NCBI GenBank assembly: GCA_014338405.1
Contig: JTDE01002047.1
Span: forward strand, 1 to 64,000
Direction of reading: 5' to 3'
Length of the DNA stretch: 64,000 bases
Source: Paragonimus skrjabini miyazakii
Lineage: Eukaryota > Platyhelminthes > Trematoda > Plagiorchiida > Troglotrematidae
In this document: positions 48,651 to 59,680 of the stretch, one piece after another
Layout: each line of letters opens with the position of its first letter
Numbering within the stretch: the stretch's first letter is position 1
The notes under the pieces: model-generated
The model's database searches: none
What the model saw: only the letters and a program-made list of their open reading frames with translations
Told to the model about the DNA's origin: nothing
Program-made: the position numbers and the translations under genes

Positions 48651-51600
48651 ATCCTGTTTGAACTCACCGATACGTCCTATATAGTTTGTGAAATCGTCAG
48701 TGGCAATTATGTGTAGATGATTATTGTATTGATACAAATTTGGCGTAATTCACATTTGATCGTAGCTGACCAGTTTCACATAGATTTTTCAGCCATTCTC
48801 CGTTGAACAGAATCATCACGCTCACTTTGTTCTCGTCGGTTGCCCATGGTGATGTGTCTGCACAACGGCCAGGATTTGAATTCCGATCACATTCTGATCA
48901 GGCACCCGTTTCATCTACAGTCAGTCACTGCTAATTAAATGTAACCGAATTTAACTAATAGCTCAAACCACATTCGCTTGAGTACTGTTCAGATTTTCAG
49001 ATCGCGCCGATAACAGATACAATTAGGTTAATACACATTTTCATTTCAATCTGATGAAGAATTTCAGACGTGCGATTGTAAACTGGATTTAGCGTAATTG
49101 TTTCTATGTTGCCACTCGTGGCTATCGGACATCCTGAATAAGAATCATAAGCAAATATGACTAACCATTTAGATATATTTCGGTCGCGCATAATATTATG
49201 AGATCTCTGGCACACTGACCAAGCTTCATGAAATGCATGACGGTTGTTAACTTCGAACAATTTGATCTCTTCTAAATTATCTAAACTGTCACGCTACTTA
49301 TGAGTAACACGAATTTAATGCTCAGCAGTAATTTCAACATGAACCGATTGAGAAATTGAACAATTTAATGGATTCCGTATGATGTGGAAGCTTAAGCAGA
49401 TAGTTGTATCTGACTGCGAAAGTTTTGAGCCTCAAACATGGTTTTGCAATTCAACTGGTATAATGCTTGCCGAGCTTCGATATGGTGATTTTAATCTAAC
49501 AGAAAGCTAAATTCTTCCAAATTATTCATATGAGGTCACTACATCATCAGCCTTTCTTTGGTGTTTATTGAACGCCCATAACAGTAAATGTAACAGTAAT
49601 TGTCCAATGGAAATAGCCGAACACGGTAGTTGGCAACGTTGACATGTCGTTAAAAACCTGTGGATAGAGATAGTTAAAACAGCCGATTGAACATTTACAT
49701 CCCACGATGCTCTCACGATTGTCAACCTCGCAAAACTTAATGGAAGCCAACCGAGATGAGCTACACGGTACACGACAGGCCACTAAAAAGACTTGATCTG
49801 TGTTCAAACATTATTCAGTTTCCATCAAGCGTACCAAGAAAGCATTGTCAATTGTTCGTGTTTTTTCACGTCCAACCAGCCTGAATAAAACAGTAGAGCT
49901 GGTTTTATCGTCCGCCATATTGTTCGGCCAATGGAACCTGCCTCACATGAATAAAAGAACTAATACATCCGGACGTATGGAATCCAAATATCTGGATTTA
50001 TGGTGTAAATCTGGGTAACCGCAGATAAGGTTAGTTGGATGAACAGCGCGTCTGCTACATAAGTCCTGCTGGTTGCTCACTAGGTAACCAATTTGTGCAG
50101 TCACTTTAGAATGGCGTTCACATCAACGCCGCGTTTTCACTGTTTTTCGCGGAGCATATTTTACTAGTGGTTAGTCAATGGTTCATCAAATGAAACTAAC
50201 CATTTGGCACACTACTTGTGCTGGATTATTCGGATATATGTCATCGACGTGCATAAGATAACGGCTAACCTCGCTGATGTATCACGAGGCATTCAATTTA
50301 CCTAGTTGAGATTCTATCAGGCATCCCATCTTCAAGCCATCAATCTGTTGAACGACAGATTTACATCGGAGATTCACTAAAACAAAATGTTTATTACTCA
50401 ATCTATTATTTTGTCATCAATTCCTGTCTCAGACACGGACAGAATGAATTTTCCTTAGTACCGTTGAACCAAGGAATGATGACATTAACTCCAGTGAACG
50501 TAATTGTCATAAATCTCCATCAAAATTTTCCAATGTAGTCAACAAGTTCAAGAATGATATGCAAGCTTGCTGCTTGTGTTCATGGAAGTTCACTGGCTAT
50601 GAACCTGTTGAATTGGTCATGTCAGGTAAAGCACACTTCTTTAACAAAGCAGCTCTCGAGGAAGAACAGAGAAGTATCTCTTTGTTGGACGAACTTCTTC
50701 TTCCGAACGCAAAACCTATATCCACGAAATCTGGTCGATTTACTGGAAACATAACACGTGAGATAGTGTTACTTTGTTATAACACCCATAATGGTCAAGT
50801 GTCTATGAATGACTATGTTCCCCGCAGGACCGCGCTTAGTATGTTGTGGCACTGCAGACAACGAAAAAGAAGGTGTACCGTGGAACGGCCTTCAACTACA
50901 GCTTGTTGTGATGGCCTAAAAAGGGTCCTGTGGCGAAGTGAGTAATCATAATGTCTGTATACCCGTTTAAATACAAGCTGGATAGGAAGAATTCAGTTGG
51001 CTTTATACCATACTGTGGTTGCCATCGCACAATAATCACAGTAAATATAGACTAGAAAACCGTCAGGCTGCCATTGTCTAGTCAGGCGGCAAAAATGTGA
51101 GCACGTCGCTATTCGGTTTCCGTGGACGCGCTCGGTTTCGTGAGAACCAAGTGGGGACTACGTTGCTACTAGATGTGGAACTGTACCGAAGACAGACGTC
51201 GTCCACAAAGAAAAAATGCTTCTAGACAGATATTTTTCATACGGCTGCAGTAATACAGCATGCTGTAAACCATAATTCCTTATAAGATGCAAGAAAATTA
51301 AGCGATCCTAGTAATGAGACTCGACATTCCACCTTAGGCCTTATGTATGAACGTTAAGGTTCTCCCGCAACTGGCAATAATAGGTGCGTTAACACACCCA
51401 CCGAACCCAGGCTTCCTAAGAAAACGCCGGTTGTCAATATGGAGAACAATCCATCTCAACACTCAGGATGATATTTACACCACTGAACACATTTCAAGAC
51501 GATCACAGTAATGCAAGAGAAGACGGATTTATCACACATTATCTACAGAGAGTATTTTGGTACCATGATGTCTGTGAAAGAATCATGAACGTCATTCCTT

Positions 51601-51752
51601 GGAATCAATTCTTGTCAATGTCAGATGCCACATTGAGCAGTATCTGCAGCGCAACCGAGTGGTGAACGTCAGCTGCATAACGCATCATTCTGGGTAATGC
51701 CAAAAACACAGTTAATCATCAGTGATATTGGCAATCACAGAAAACCGTTTCT

Positions 51753-51755
<3 letters not shown>
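48651..51755. other. Gene-poor span
   Basis: No confident gene. The plus-strand frame 50559-50945 (128 codons, with HFFNKAALEEEQRSISLLDE and acidic, charged composition) is the longest motif-free frame on that strand and could be an exon: an acceptor-like ttctttaacaaagcag ends at 50652. I cannot name a family. Confidence 0.4.

Positions 51756-51787
<32 letters not shown>
51756..51787. repeat. (TA)n microsatellite at the left edge of the Gypsy block
   Basis: About sixteen TA units directly abut the LTR at 51788. The far side of the block (60078-60101) is also a TA-rich run, so the element probably inserted into a TA repeat, which hides any target duplication. Confidence 0.93.
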
Positions 51788-51794
<7 letters not shown>

Positions 51795-52072
51795 GATCTA
51801 AACCGATAGTACGTTAAAGTGCTTTGATTTAGAAGTCCACTACATCAAATGTAGTATCCGATAGATACAATCCGTCGTGTCGTTCCTAAATAATCTTGGA
51901 GGTCGCAACTGAGATAATTCTGATGACAGATAAATAAGGAAATTTGCCGCAATAGTCAGTTGATTCCGTTAACTTCTAACTCTCCAAAATTCTGTGCACC
52001 AGCGACACCGAACGCAGAGAGAACGCAAGGCTCGCGACGCGAGAAGTGTGGTTTGTATTTATTGATTAGTTC
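51788..52072 (-). repeat. 3' LTR (partial) of the minus-strand Gypsy element
   Basis: A direct repeat of 59681-59971 at about 94 percent identity by eye (roughly 17 differences in 282 bp, plus a 7-bp duplication in the other copy). It ends on the minus strand in CACTATA at the TA repeat. Compared with the 397-bp LTR at 59681-60077, the first ~105 bp (minus orientation) are missing and replaced by the foreign gag piece. Confidence 0.78.
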
Positions 52073-52624
52073 TATGGGGCATTGTACATATTTTCATATT
52101 CCACCTGCGGGAAGCATTTGAATCAGATGCAGGTTGATTATAATCGATTGCACTCCGAGCATGTACTTTTCCCGACCGCAGACTTTGCTGACCTACCGAT
52201 CGTCTCACTTTGTTGTTGTTCGAAATCATCGGCTGATCTTTCACAATAGCATTAACATCATGATATTTTTCGTATAATGTTCTGGCTGAATGGAATGAGG
52301 AATTCGGAAACAATGAAACCTTCTGTTGCAGACCACGGATACTTATTTCAGCGATCAAGCGGTCATGAAGTTGAGTTTGTAATTGGTCATTGAAATTACA
52401 CTGAACTTCTTGAATCTGAATTTTCTCAAGAGTTCAGCTCGTTCAGCTACTTCAAAATTTACAGGATGGACATGTGAAAGCAGCAGTCTTTTCAAAGTTT
52501 CGTAGGAAAGAAAAATTGGAGAATCAGCAGATGATAGCTTATAGGGTATTGTACACATTTTAATATTCCGCTTTATTGTTATACACAGTTTACACCACTT
52601 TTCTTTGTACAGAATGAACATCAC
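52073..52624 (-). pseudogene. Gag fragment of a third Gypsy family
   Basis: Two overlapping minus-strand frames (52355-52624, then 52059-52358) give one Gag-like stretch with a frameshift near 52360. The first has LSHVHPVNFEVAERAELLRK. The second has AEISIRGLQQKVSLFPNSS, SARTLYEKYHDVNAIV. This pattern is typical of Gag in other metazoan Gypsy elements and unlike the CsRn1-type Gag on either side. A ~24-bp segment (gcattgtacatattttcatattcc at 52079) recurs imperfectly near 52547, a sign of local duplication. Both ends are cut by neighbouring elements. Confidence 0.65.
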
Positions 52625-52790
52625 TTGTTTGAGTTGATTCTGCTTAGCAATACACTTTTGATGCGCGCGTCTCGTCTCCTTGACGTTCCTGTTTCACATC
52701 GATTGGGATTGCCTGTAGCGAGCTATTCGGCTAGTGCGTTTTGAACTGAATATTGGCATTTATACCTTCGTATTGGGTTAATCCCCTACA
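52625..52790 (+). repeat. Probable 5' LTR remnant of the plus-strand Gypsy element
   Basis: It ends CCCCTACA at 52790, just before a primer-binding site. The last ~15 bp resemble the LTR end of the minus copy (gggttaatcccctaca against ggtttagatccactata). The left border is not defined and no second copy exists in the window. Confidence 0.45.
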
Positions 52791-52793
52791 AAT

Positions 52794-52804
52794 TGGTGAG
52801 ATCG
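52794..52804 (+). promoter_or_regulatory. Primer-binding site of the plus-strand Gypsy element
   Basis: TGGTGAGATCG begins three bases after the LTR end. TGG pairs with the CCA end of a tRNA. I cannot say which tRNA; CsRn1-type elements are reported to use tRNA-Trp. Confidence 0.6.
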
Positions 52805-52903
52805 TATGTTGACTTTTATCACACGTATTGCCAAAGTTTTGTTTGTTCAGCAGCCTTCCTCCTACAGTCCTCAAAAAAAATTATTTTCTCGCTCCTCATT
52901 ACT

Positions 52904-53725
52904 ATGCATTCTAATATTGAACAGGAAACGACTTCTTCGGAGAATACTGTTATGATTAAACTCCCTGAGTTTGGCAGTAGAGACACCAGACTGTGGTTCG
53001 CACAAATCGAAGTTATTTTCGACTTTCGGCGAATCCAGTCACAGCGCACCATGTATAACGACGTCGTTGCGAAATCATGTGAGACTGTGACGGCGGAAAT
53101 TGCAGATATCATTTACGAGCGTCCAGCAGATAATCTGTACAATGTCATTAAATCGGCCATTATTAACAGAATGGCAGCTTCTGACGAAGACAATCTCCGC
53201 AAGCTCCTTGCTGGCGTCGAAATGGGAGATCGCACCCCTTCAGAGTTGCTTCGACACATGGCTCAGTTGTCGAACAAACAGACTGTCAACGAGCCGGTGT
53301 TGCGAGAGTTGTGGCTCCAGAACCTCCCACGCGAACTCCGCCACACATTGTCTTTTTTGGAGAGGGATACGCCGTTGACCAAACTAGCAGAATTGGCTGG
53401 CCAGGTACATCACAAGTATGCGCCTTAGCAAGTAGCTTAATTGCAAATGACTTGCAGCCACGATACCCTCCAGCAGGACGTCCCAAACCTGAGAGAACAG
53501 TTTTCACAGATGTCCTTACAGCTAGCCACCCTAACAAAACTGCCAGCAGAGAAACGGTCACCAGCACGCTCAAAGTCCCGCCCAAAAAGCAGGTCGCGCG
53601 TACGGCAGTTCGATAGAAGTATGTGCTATTACCACCGGCGATTTGGTACGCATGCACGTCCTTGCAATCAGCCTTGTTGCTTTCGGAATTGTCAAAATCA
53701 GACGGGAACCGACCAAGCTAGTCAG
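52904..53725 (+). pseudogene. CsRn1-type Gag, plus copy, with two stops
   Basis: Gag forms the particle. The likely start is the ATG at 52904; the open frame reaches back to 52793 only through non-ATG codons. The core has LPEFGSRDTRLWFAQIE, NLYNVIKSAIINRM and LAELAGQVHHKYA, the usual CsRn1-clade landmarks. In the same frame two stops (53426-53428 and 53435-53437) precede the C-terminal part, which has an Arg/Ser-rich stretch and the finger CYYHRRFGTHARPC followed by NQPC (53624-53677), spacing C-x2-H-x9-C-x3-C. This CHCC-type finger is the hallmark of the clade. A TAA follows at 53726-53728. Confidence 0.9.
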
Positions 53726-53764
53726 TAATGGCGACGGCTGCCACTGGCCGTTATTTATGTCGCC

Positions 53765-54044
53765 TGTTCTATGTATTCGATAGTTCAATATCCCTAAATT
53801 TCCTCATTGATATGGGCGCCTAGGTTAGCGTTATTCCATCCATTGGTGACAAACACAACCTCAAACCAAGGTCGTATACTCTACAGGCTGCCAATCGCAC
53901 CGTCATACAAACATACGGAGAGAAATTACTAACTCTCTACCTGGGTCTCCGTCGGCAATTCTCCTGGACTTTTACCGTTGCAGATGTACAACATCCAATT
54001 ATTGGCGTTGATTTTCTCACCTCCTTTGGACTCGTGTGGATGTA
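53765..54044 (+). pseudogene. Gypsy aspartic protease, plus copy, dead
   Basis: The reading is FLIDMGA, then a TAG, then VSVIPSIGDKH, TLQAANRTVIQTYGEK and IGVDFLTSFGL. The active-site triplet DTG reads DMG, one C-to-T change in an ACG codon (a CpG site), and a stop follows two residues later. A frameshift near 54035 leads into the reverse transcriptase frame. The protein would be inactive. Confidence 0.82.
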
Positions 54045-55349
54045 AGAAGTCGGAAAGTGTTGGACAGCGCAACAGCTCGGTGCGCACACGGGAAGGCTAC
54101 ATCGATTAATTCATTGGGATTACGTTCGGCCCTACCAGATAACAGTTTCGCAACTCTGCTTCCACAATTCCCACGCCTTATCAATCCATCAGGCTCACTG
54201 TCACAAGTAAAACATGACGTCTTCCACCACATTACCACTAAAGGACCACCTACCGTCGCTCGCCCACGTCGGTTGCCATCTGAGAAACTCAAAATCGCCA
54301 AAGTTGAATTCGAAGACCTTCTACGACTTGGCATCATCCGGCCCTCCAGCAGCCTTCGGGCCTCACTCTTGCATATGGTACCTAAGACCACACCCGGCGA
54401 CTGGCGTCCGTGCGGTGATTATCGCGCTTTAAACAACGCCACCGTTCCATACAGGCACCAAATTCCTCACATCAACGAGTTCTCCATCGGTCTACATGGT
54501 ATGACCATTTTCTCGAAGCTTGACCTGGTTCGGGCATATCACCAGATTCCCGTGGCCCCAGAGGACGTAGCACAAACGGCAATCACCACCCCGTTTGGAC
54601 TGTACGAGTTCGTCCGAATGCCATTTGGGTTGCGAAATGCAGCTCAGACTTTTCAGAGTTTCATGGACCAAGTCCATCGTGGTCTGCACTTTGTGTTTGT
54701 GTATATTGATGACATTCTGGTGGCGAGCAAGGATGCACATCAACACATGTTACACCTCCGTGCAGTTTTCGAACGCTTTGATCAGTATGGCGTAACCCTA
54801 AATCTGATGAAGTGCGTTTTTGGAGTAGATTCCATAGATTTTTTGGGTCACCGTACCACTCGTGATGGCACTGAACCTCTGCCAGAGAAAATCGCTGCCT
54901 TTGAAGATTATCCATCATCACAATCCCAGAAAAGCCTACGACGGTTCCTAGACATTGTAAATTAATACTGTCGTTTTATCCTTTACTGTTGGGAATTGTT
55001 GAAACCCCTCACGGATTTGTCAAAGGATAATCCCGAACATTTCATTTTACCACCTCCGGCTGAAGCGGCATTTCTCGCAGCTAATGACGAGTTATCGCAA
55101 GTGACGACTCTGGCACAGATGCGTGTACACGAAGATTCAGATCTCACTTTACAAACCGATGCATCTCAATCAGCTGTCGACGCGGTTCTGCAACAGGTCG
55201 TGAACGGTCAAGTTCAGCCTTTGTCATTTTTCTCCCGTAAACTTCAACAAGCACAAACGCGCTTCGATCGCGAGTTGGTGGCTATCTTTCTCGCCATTAA
55301 GCACTTTCACCACATGTTGGAAGTCGGACGTTTTGCTCTCCTGACTTGA
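54036..55349 (+). pseudogene. Gypsy reverse transcriptase and truncated RNase H, plus copy
   Basis: Reverse transcriptase: RLGIIRPSSS, the motif GDWRPCGDYRALN, KLDLVRAYHQIP with the first catalytic Asp, TTPFGLYEFVRMPFGL and an intact YIDD box near 54705. One in-frame TAA (54963-54965) interrupts the connection domain (FLDIVN, then YCRF), after which the same frame goes on. RNase H starts with LQTDAS (first Asp) and has the Glu in DRELVAIFLAIKHF, but breaks off after GRFALLT at 55349, before the third catalytic Asp. About 85-95 codons are missing compared with the minus copy. This is the longest coding run in the window. Confidence 0.93.
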
Positions 55350-55770
55350 AAGAATTAGCTCGAGAACAAAACAACGACTCAGAGTTGCAACAGTGTCACA
55401 TCTCTTCTCTCCTCAAACTTCGCGAGTTACCTCTAACCAACTGCGAAGGCACAATCATATGCGACACAACGACAATCAGCCCCCGTCCATTTGTACCAGT
55501 AAACTTCAGACACTCCGTTTTTAATAGTCTTCACTGTGTGTCTCGTCCCAGCATTCGTGCCACCCTCAAGCTGATTTCAGACCGATTGGTATGACCGAAC
55601 ATGCATAGGGACATATGAGGATGGGCGAGAACTTGCCTTGATTGCCAACGCAGCAAAGCCCACCGGCATACCATCACGGCCCCCGGCACATTTGCTAACC
55701 CTGACGCACGTTTCAGTCATGTCCACATTGACATAGTCGGGCCATTGCCGTAGTCAAAAGGTTCTCTACG
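55346..55770 (+). pseudogene. Gypsy integrase N-terminal part, plus copy
   Basis: Resumes after the internal deletion with KELAREQNNDSELQQC, the usual linker before integrase. Two TGA stops near 55592 and 55615 stand where Trp is usual. The C-x2-C half of the zinc finger (TCLDCQRSK) and the first catalytic Asp region (SHVHIDIVGPLP, near 55735) are present. The copy ends at about 55755-55785, where it meets the 3' end of the minus element. The second Asp and the Glu are missing. Confidence 0.85.
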
Positions 55771-56830
55771 TGTGGTGCGTTGTTCAGGAAAACAAGGGGG
55801 CTGGGCTGCAGGTGGATGTGTTACTGTCTGGGGTGGGGAGGGGATGTTTTCAGTCAGCATCGTCTCTGGTGGGTCAAAATCCTTCTCTGTGTAGGCTGGT
55901 TTTAATCGCTCAATGGATACGGATTCGATTCGTCCGGGCCTGTCAGTAATGAAGAATTTTTCGCCATGCTTAACCACTTTGAAGGGACCAAGATATCGTG
56001 GTTGTAATGGTTCTCCGGCGGCGTTTTGGCGCATAAACACAAACTTACATGCGAACAAATCTGGAGATTTTTGTTCTCAGCGCCAGTGATGACGGGTCAG
56101 CGTGAAACGAAGGTTAAACATGTGCTGTCGTAAACATGAAATGTAATCCGTACCAGGAATTGGGTGAGTCGGGGGTTGGATCAATTTTCCTGGGAGGTGC
56201 AGGTTGGTACCGTGAACTAATTCAGAGGTAGTATAGCCAATGTCCTCTTTAACGGTAGACTGGATTCCGAGGAAAATAAGTGGTAGAAGTTCGCTCCACC
56301 TCGTTGTGTCCGATTGCGCGGTTATCAAAGCTTTTAGTTGTCGGTGAAAACGCTCGACTAGACCGTTAGCACAAGGATGGTGCGCCGTCGTTTTATTGTG
56401 CGAACAACCCAGTAACTCCGTGAAGTTGCGAAAAATGGAGGACTGGAACTGAGTGTCTCAATCCGTAGTGATTGTAGATGGCATACCAAAATTAGCGATC
56501 CGATGTTCCAAGAAGATCTTGGCGACTGTCTCCGCCGAAACGTCTCTAATGGGCACAGCCAAAGGCCAACGAGTGAAACGGTCGATTGCGGTCAATATAT
56601 ACATACAATCGTTGGAGGGTGGTAGTGGGTTAACGATGTCAAAGTGTACATGGGAAAAACGGGCGTCTGGCTGGGAGAATTTGCCAGGTGTGGTAACCGT
56701 ATGCCCGTGTACTTTACTCCTTTGGCACTGCATACACTGTTGTGACCAACGACGAACATCTTTGTTCATAGAGGGCCAAACAAAGCGCTGTGCAATCGAC
56801 TTTAATGTGCCGCGTTGTCCGGGGTGAGAT
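55755..56830 (-). pseudogene. Gypsy integrase and pol C-terminus, minus copy
   Basis: Reads from 56830 downwards. The zinc-finger Cys pair is in QQCMQCQRSK. The first Asp is in HVHFDIVNPLP, the second in MPSTITTD, the Glu in GLVERFHRQLK near 56365. All three catalytic residues are present. A TGA at 56455-56457, directly after TTD, replaces an Arg. A frameshift lies near 56070, after which the C-terminal region (LQPRYLGPFKVVKHGEKFF, SIERLKPAY) follows. Frame 55717-55745 at its end is antisense to the plus copy's integrase, which marks the junction. Confidence 0.88.
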
Positions 56831-58260
56831 AAACGGTGGAAAAATTGAAAACAGTACGACGGTACGAAAGTAGAACAAAAGGCCTAAGTTTACCCACTGA
56901 ACTGTCGCACAGATTGTCACTAACTTGAGTCGACAGAGGAATTGTAGATAATTTCAAGGACTTACAGATGGAAACGTCCTTCATGTCCTCACTGCACTGC
57001 TGGGCTGTGGCCATTTCAGACAAATCAAAGGAAGGTGGTGATTGGACTGAACTGACATCAGTACATGATAAAGCATCAGCAACGATGTTAGCGTCACCAC
57101 GTTTCGGATGTCCGTGGTGAATTGAGAGATATAGTCCAAATATCTGATTTCACACGGGGAATATCGGTCGGGTTTGGCGTGAAACGCAAATGTCAACGAC
57201 TTGTGGTCGGTTTGCACGACAAAGTGTCGGTCTTCCAAAGGATACCGAAAGTAGCGGATCGCCAAATAGATTGCCAGTAGTTCACATCCAAAGGTGCTGT
57301 ATTTAACCTGTGCTGGTTGAAGCTTCTGGGAAAAAAAGGCTAAGGTTTGTTGTTCGCCATTCACGGATTGTTCTAACACTGCGCCGACGGCAGCATTTGA
57401 CGCATCCGTAGTGAGAAGGAGATCGGCATTTGGGTCGCAACCGATGAAGCACAGTTCAGTGGCGTGGCACAGGGCATCCTTTGCTGCTGAGAAAGCTGCC
57501 TTGGCTTCGAGTGGGAGTTTGAGTGACATATGTTTGGAGTCAATCAAGTCTGTCAGAGGTTTTAAAATGTCCGCGCAATGAGGGATGAAACGTCGATAAT
57601 AGTTAAGTATGTCGAGAAATCGTTGGAGTTGTGTCATCGTAGTGGGAATTCGAAAAGTCGAGATAGACTCAACTTTATCTGGCAAAGGTGTTATGCCGGT
57701 TTGGTTAATGCGATATCCCAAGAAATCCAATGAGTTAACTCCGGATGCATACTTGTCAATGTTGACTTTAATACCATACTGCGCGAAGCGATCGAAAACC
57801 GCACGAAGATGAGAAGAGTGCTCCTCGTTTGAGCGGCTAGCGATCAAAACACCGTCGATGTAGACGTACGCGAAAGGGAGTCCACGTAATACTTTGTCCA
57901 TGGATCGTTGAAATGTTTGAGCCGCATTACGGAGTCCAAAGGTCATTCTTGTGAACTTGAAAAGTCCAAAAGGGGTTGTAATGGCTGTTTTCGGGATGTC
58001 CTCTTCCGCGACCGGGATGTGGTAATAGGCACACACTAGGTCTAATTTGGAGAAGATCGTGGCTCCAGCGAGTCCCAAATAAAAGTCGTGGATATTGGGT
58101 ACCTGTCTGGGACTGTGCAGTTGTTGAGTGCACAGTAGTCACCGCAAGGTCGCTAATCGCCCGGAGACTTTCTCGGTACCATGTGCAGTGGTGTCGCCCA
58201 AGAGCTGTTTGAAGGTCGAATTATGCCCAACTGAAGCATATGTTCGAATTCAGCCTTGGC
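56802..58260 (-). pseudogene. Gypsy reverse transcriptase and RNase H, minus copy
   Basis: The main frame is 58078-56981. KLDLVCAYYHIP keeps the first Asp, but the YIDD box reads YIDG (near 57860), which removes a metal-binding Asp. RNase H is complete: TTDASNAAVG, the Glu in GCELLAIYLAIRYF, and TDHKSLTF. A frameshift near 57110 shifts the linker into the frame 57023-56802, and another near 56830 leads to integrase. The start of the domain (58080-58260) is in other frames. The RNase H region supplies the segment missing from the plus copy. Confidence 0.92.
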
Positions 58261-58934
58261 GATTTTGAGTTTGTCTGGATGAAACGGCGTGAACGGACGA
58301 AAATCAAAGGGTCACATGTTATAATATGATGTACCACATCGTGTTTAACCGTCTCGGTATGTGAGCACGGCCGAGTTAACGAAGGAAAATCTTTCAGCAG
58401 TTCTGCGAAAGACGGTGTTGGTGGAAAAGCGGGCCGGATGTCGATTGATGCCACCGTCAATTGGACACCGTTTACTGTGCATGCAGTGGTGTTGTCAATT
58501 AGCTTACGCCTCTTGGCATCAACGGAAAGGTTGAAATGTGCCAGGAAGTCGGCACCGATTAGTGGCGTTTGAACGTCAGCAAGCAGGAATATCCATCGAA
58601 AGCATCGTCGGAGACCGACGGTGAGAGAGCGTTCCCCGTAGGTTTTGATGCGACTTTGATTTGCGGCCTGTAAAGTATACTGGCCGGACTGAAGTTGATC
58701 ATTTGGTTGCGGTGGATTGACGCTGAGTTTGGCTCCGGTATCGGTAGGGAACCGCAAGCCGGTCGATCGATCTCTGATGAAAAATAGGCGACTTGAACCT
58801 GCTGGGCCAGCGACAGGCGTCGATGCTACTGGCTGGCTTGCTGGTTTGACGGTAATGCTTAGTGGGTTCGAAACGTTCACGGTTGAGTGCACTTCCTCGC
58901 TTCGTGTCGGAAGTTTTGGTGGTACCAACACCAC
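58221..58934 (-). pseudogene. Gypsy protease, minus copy
   Basis: A 237-codon frame. After a Pro/Val-rich linker, SSRLFFIRDRSTGLRF leads to the active site TDTGAKLSV around residue 65. LQAANQSRIKTYGERSL and PLIGADFLAHFNLS follow, all typical of the clade. The DTG triplet is intact, unlike in the plus copy. The frame ends at a frameshift just before the reverse transcriptase, near 58260-58280. Confidence 0.88.
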
Positions 58935-59603
58935 CTTGACGGACTTCGGGAGTTACGTCGTGTACGGATTCTGGATCAGTGCCTCTTCAGCTCATTGATC
59001 TGTATGGCTATACTGTCCATACGATGGCACATCTTCTCTATCAAAAGTTTGAAAACATCATCATTACGTGAAACTGAAGGGGAGGACGTGGGAACAGCTA
59101 TGGTTGTGGCGCACACCGATTTTGAGGGGACTGTTTCTGATACCTTATCCGCAAGAGCTGCTAATTTGTCAACTGAGCCATCATCATCCATGGCGGCCAC
59201 AATATGTTGCAACGCAGACGGCGGCTTTTCCGCCCACAACTACTTCAAGATGGCGTCATCGAGCTTCCGTGAGCCTGAAAGGCCTCTCATATAACGTAAC
59301 AGTTGGGATGGGGACCGGTCGCCTAGTTGAACAAGTCATGTAGCAGTTCAAGTCCGTTTTATGATGGCATCTTTTAAAATGGTGTGGAAGAAATCGGATG
59401 GGACTGATTCCAATAGGTCTTCCACTTCCGCGGCAACATCAAAGGGAAGAGATTGTACCACGTAGGAGAATATTTTTTCAGATGTTATTCGCCTGGTGGT
59501 AAAGACAGCCTCAATCTGGTGGAACCACAGTCGAGGATTATGGGCACTGTATTCGGGCAATTTTTAAAGCAACATTGTGTTCGGCTTTAATGTCAATGTC
59601 CAT
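58877..59603 (-). pseudogene. CsRn1-type Gag, minus copy
   Basis: ATG at 59601-59603 (MDIDIKAEHN). An extra A in a run near 59565 shifts the frame before LPEYSAHNPRLWFHQIEAVF. Further breaks follow: the frame closes at 59348, TAG replaces Glu before LWAEKPP near 59240, and there is a TGA after INELKRH. The finger lies at 58877-58930 (CWYHQNFRHEARKC, then TQP), where the last Cys of C-x2-H-x9-C-x3-C is a stop codon. Layout and motifs match the plus copy's Gag. Confidence 0.88.
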
Positions 59604-59665
59604 GGTGTCGTCAAGCATTGCCAATATCAAAAAACAGGATAAAGAACTGTTCAGAAAAAATAGGC

Positions 59666-59680
59666 GAACTCAGCAATTTT
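59666..59680 (-). promoter_or_regulatory. Decayed primer-binding site, minus copy
   Basis: Next to the LTR end the minus strand reads TTGCTGAGTTCG, against TTGGTGAGATCG in the plus copy. Position and similarity support a primer-binding site that has lost the TGG. Confidence 0.55.

Noticed and set aside
53286..53657. Long minus-strand frame opposite Gag
   Set aside because: Antisense shadow of the Gag coding region, with no motif of its own.
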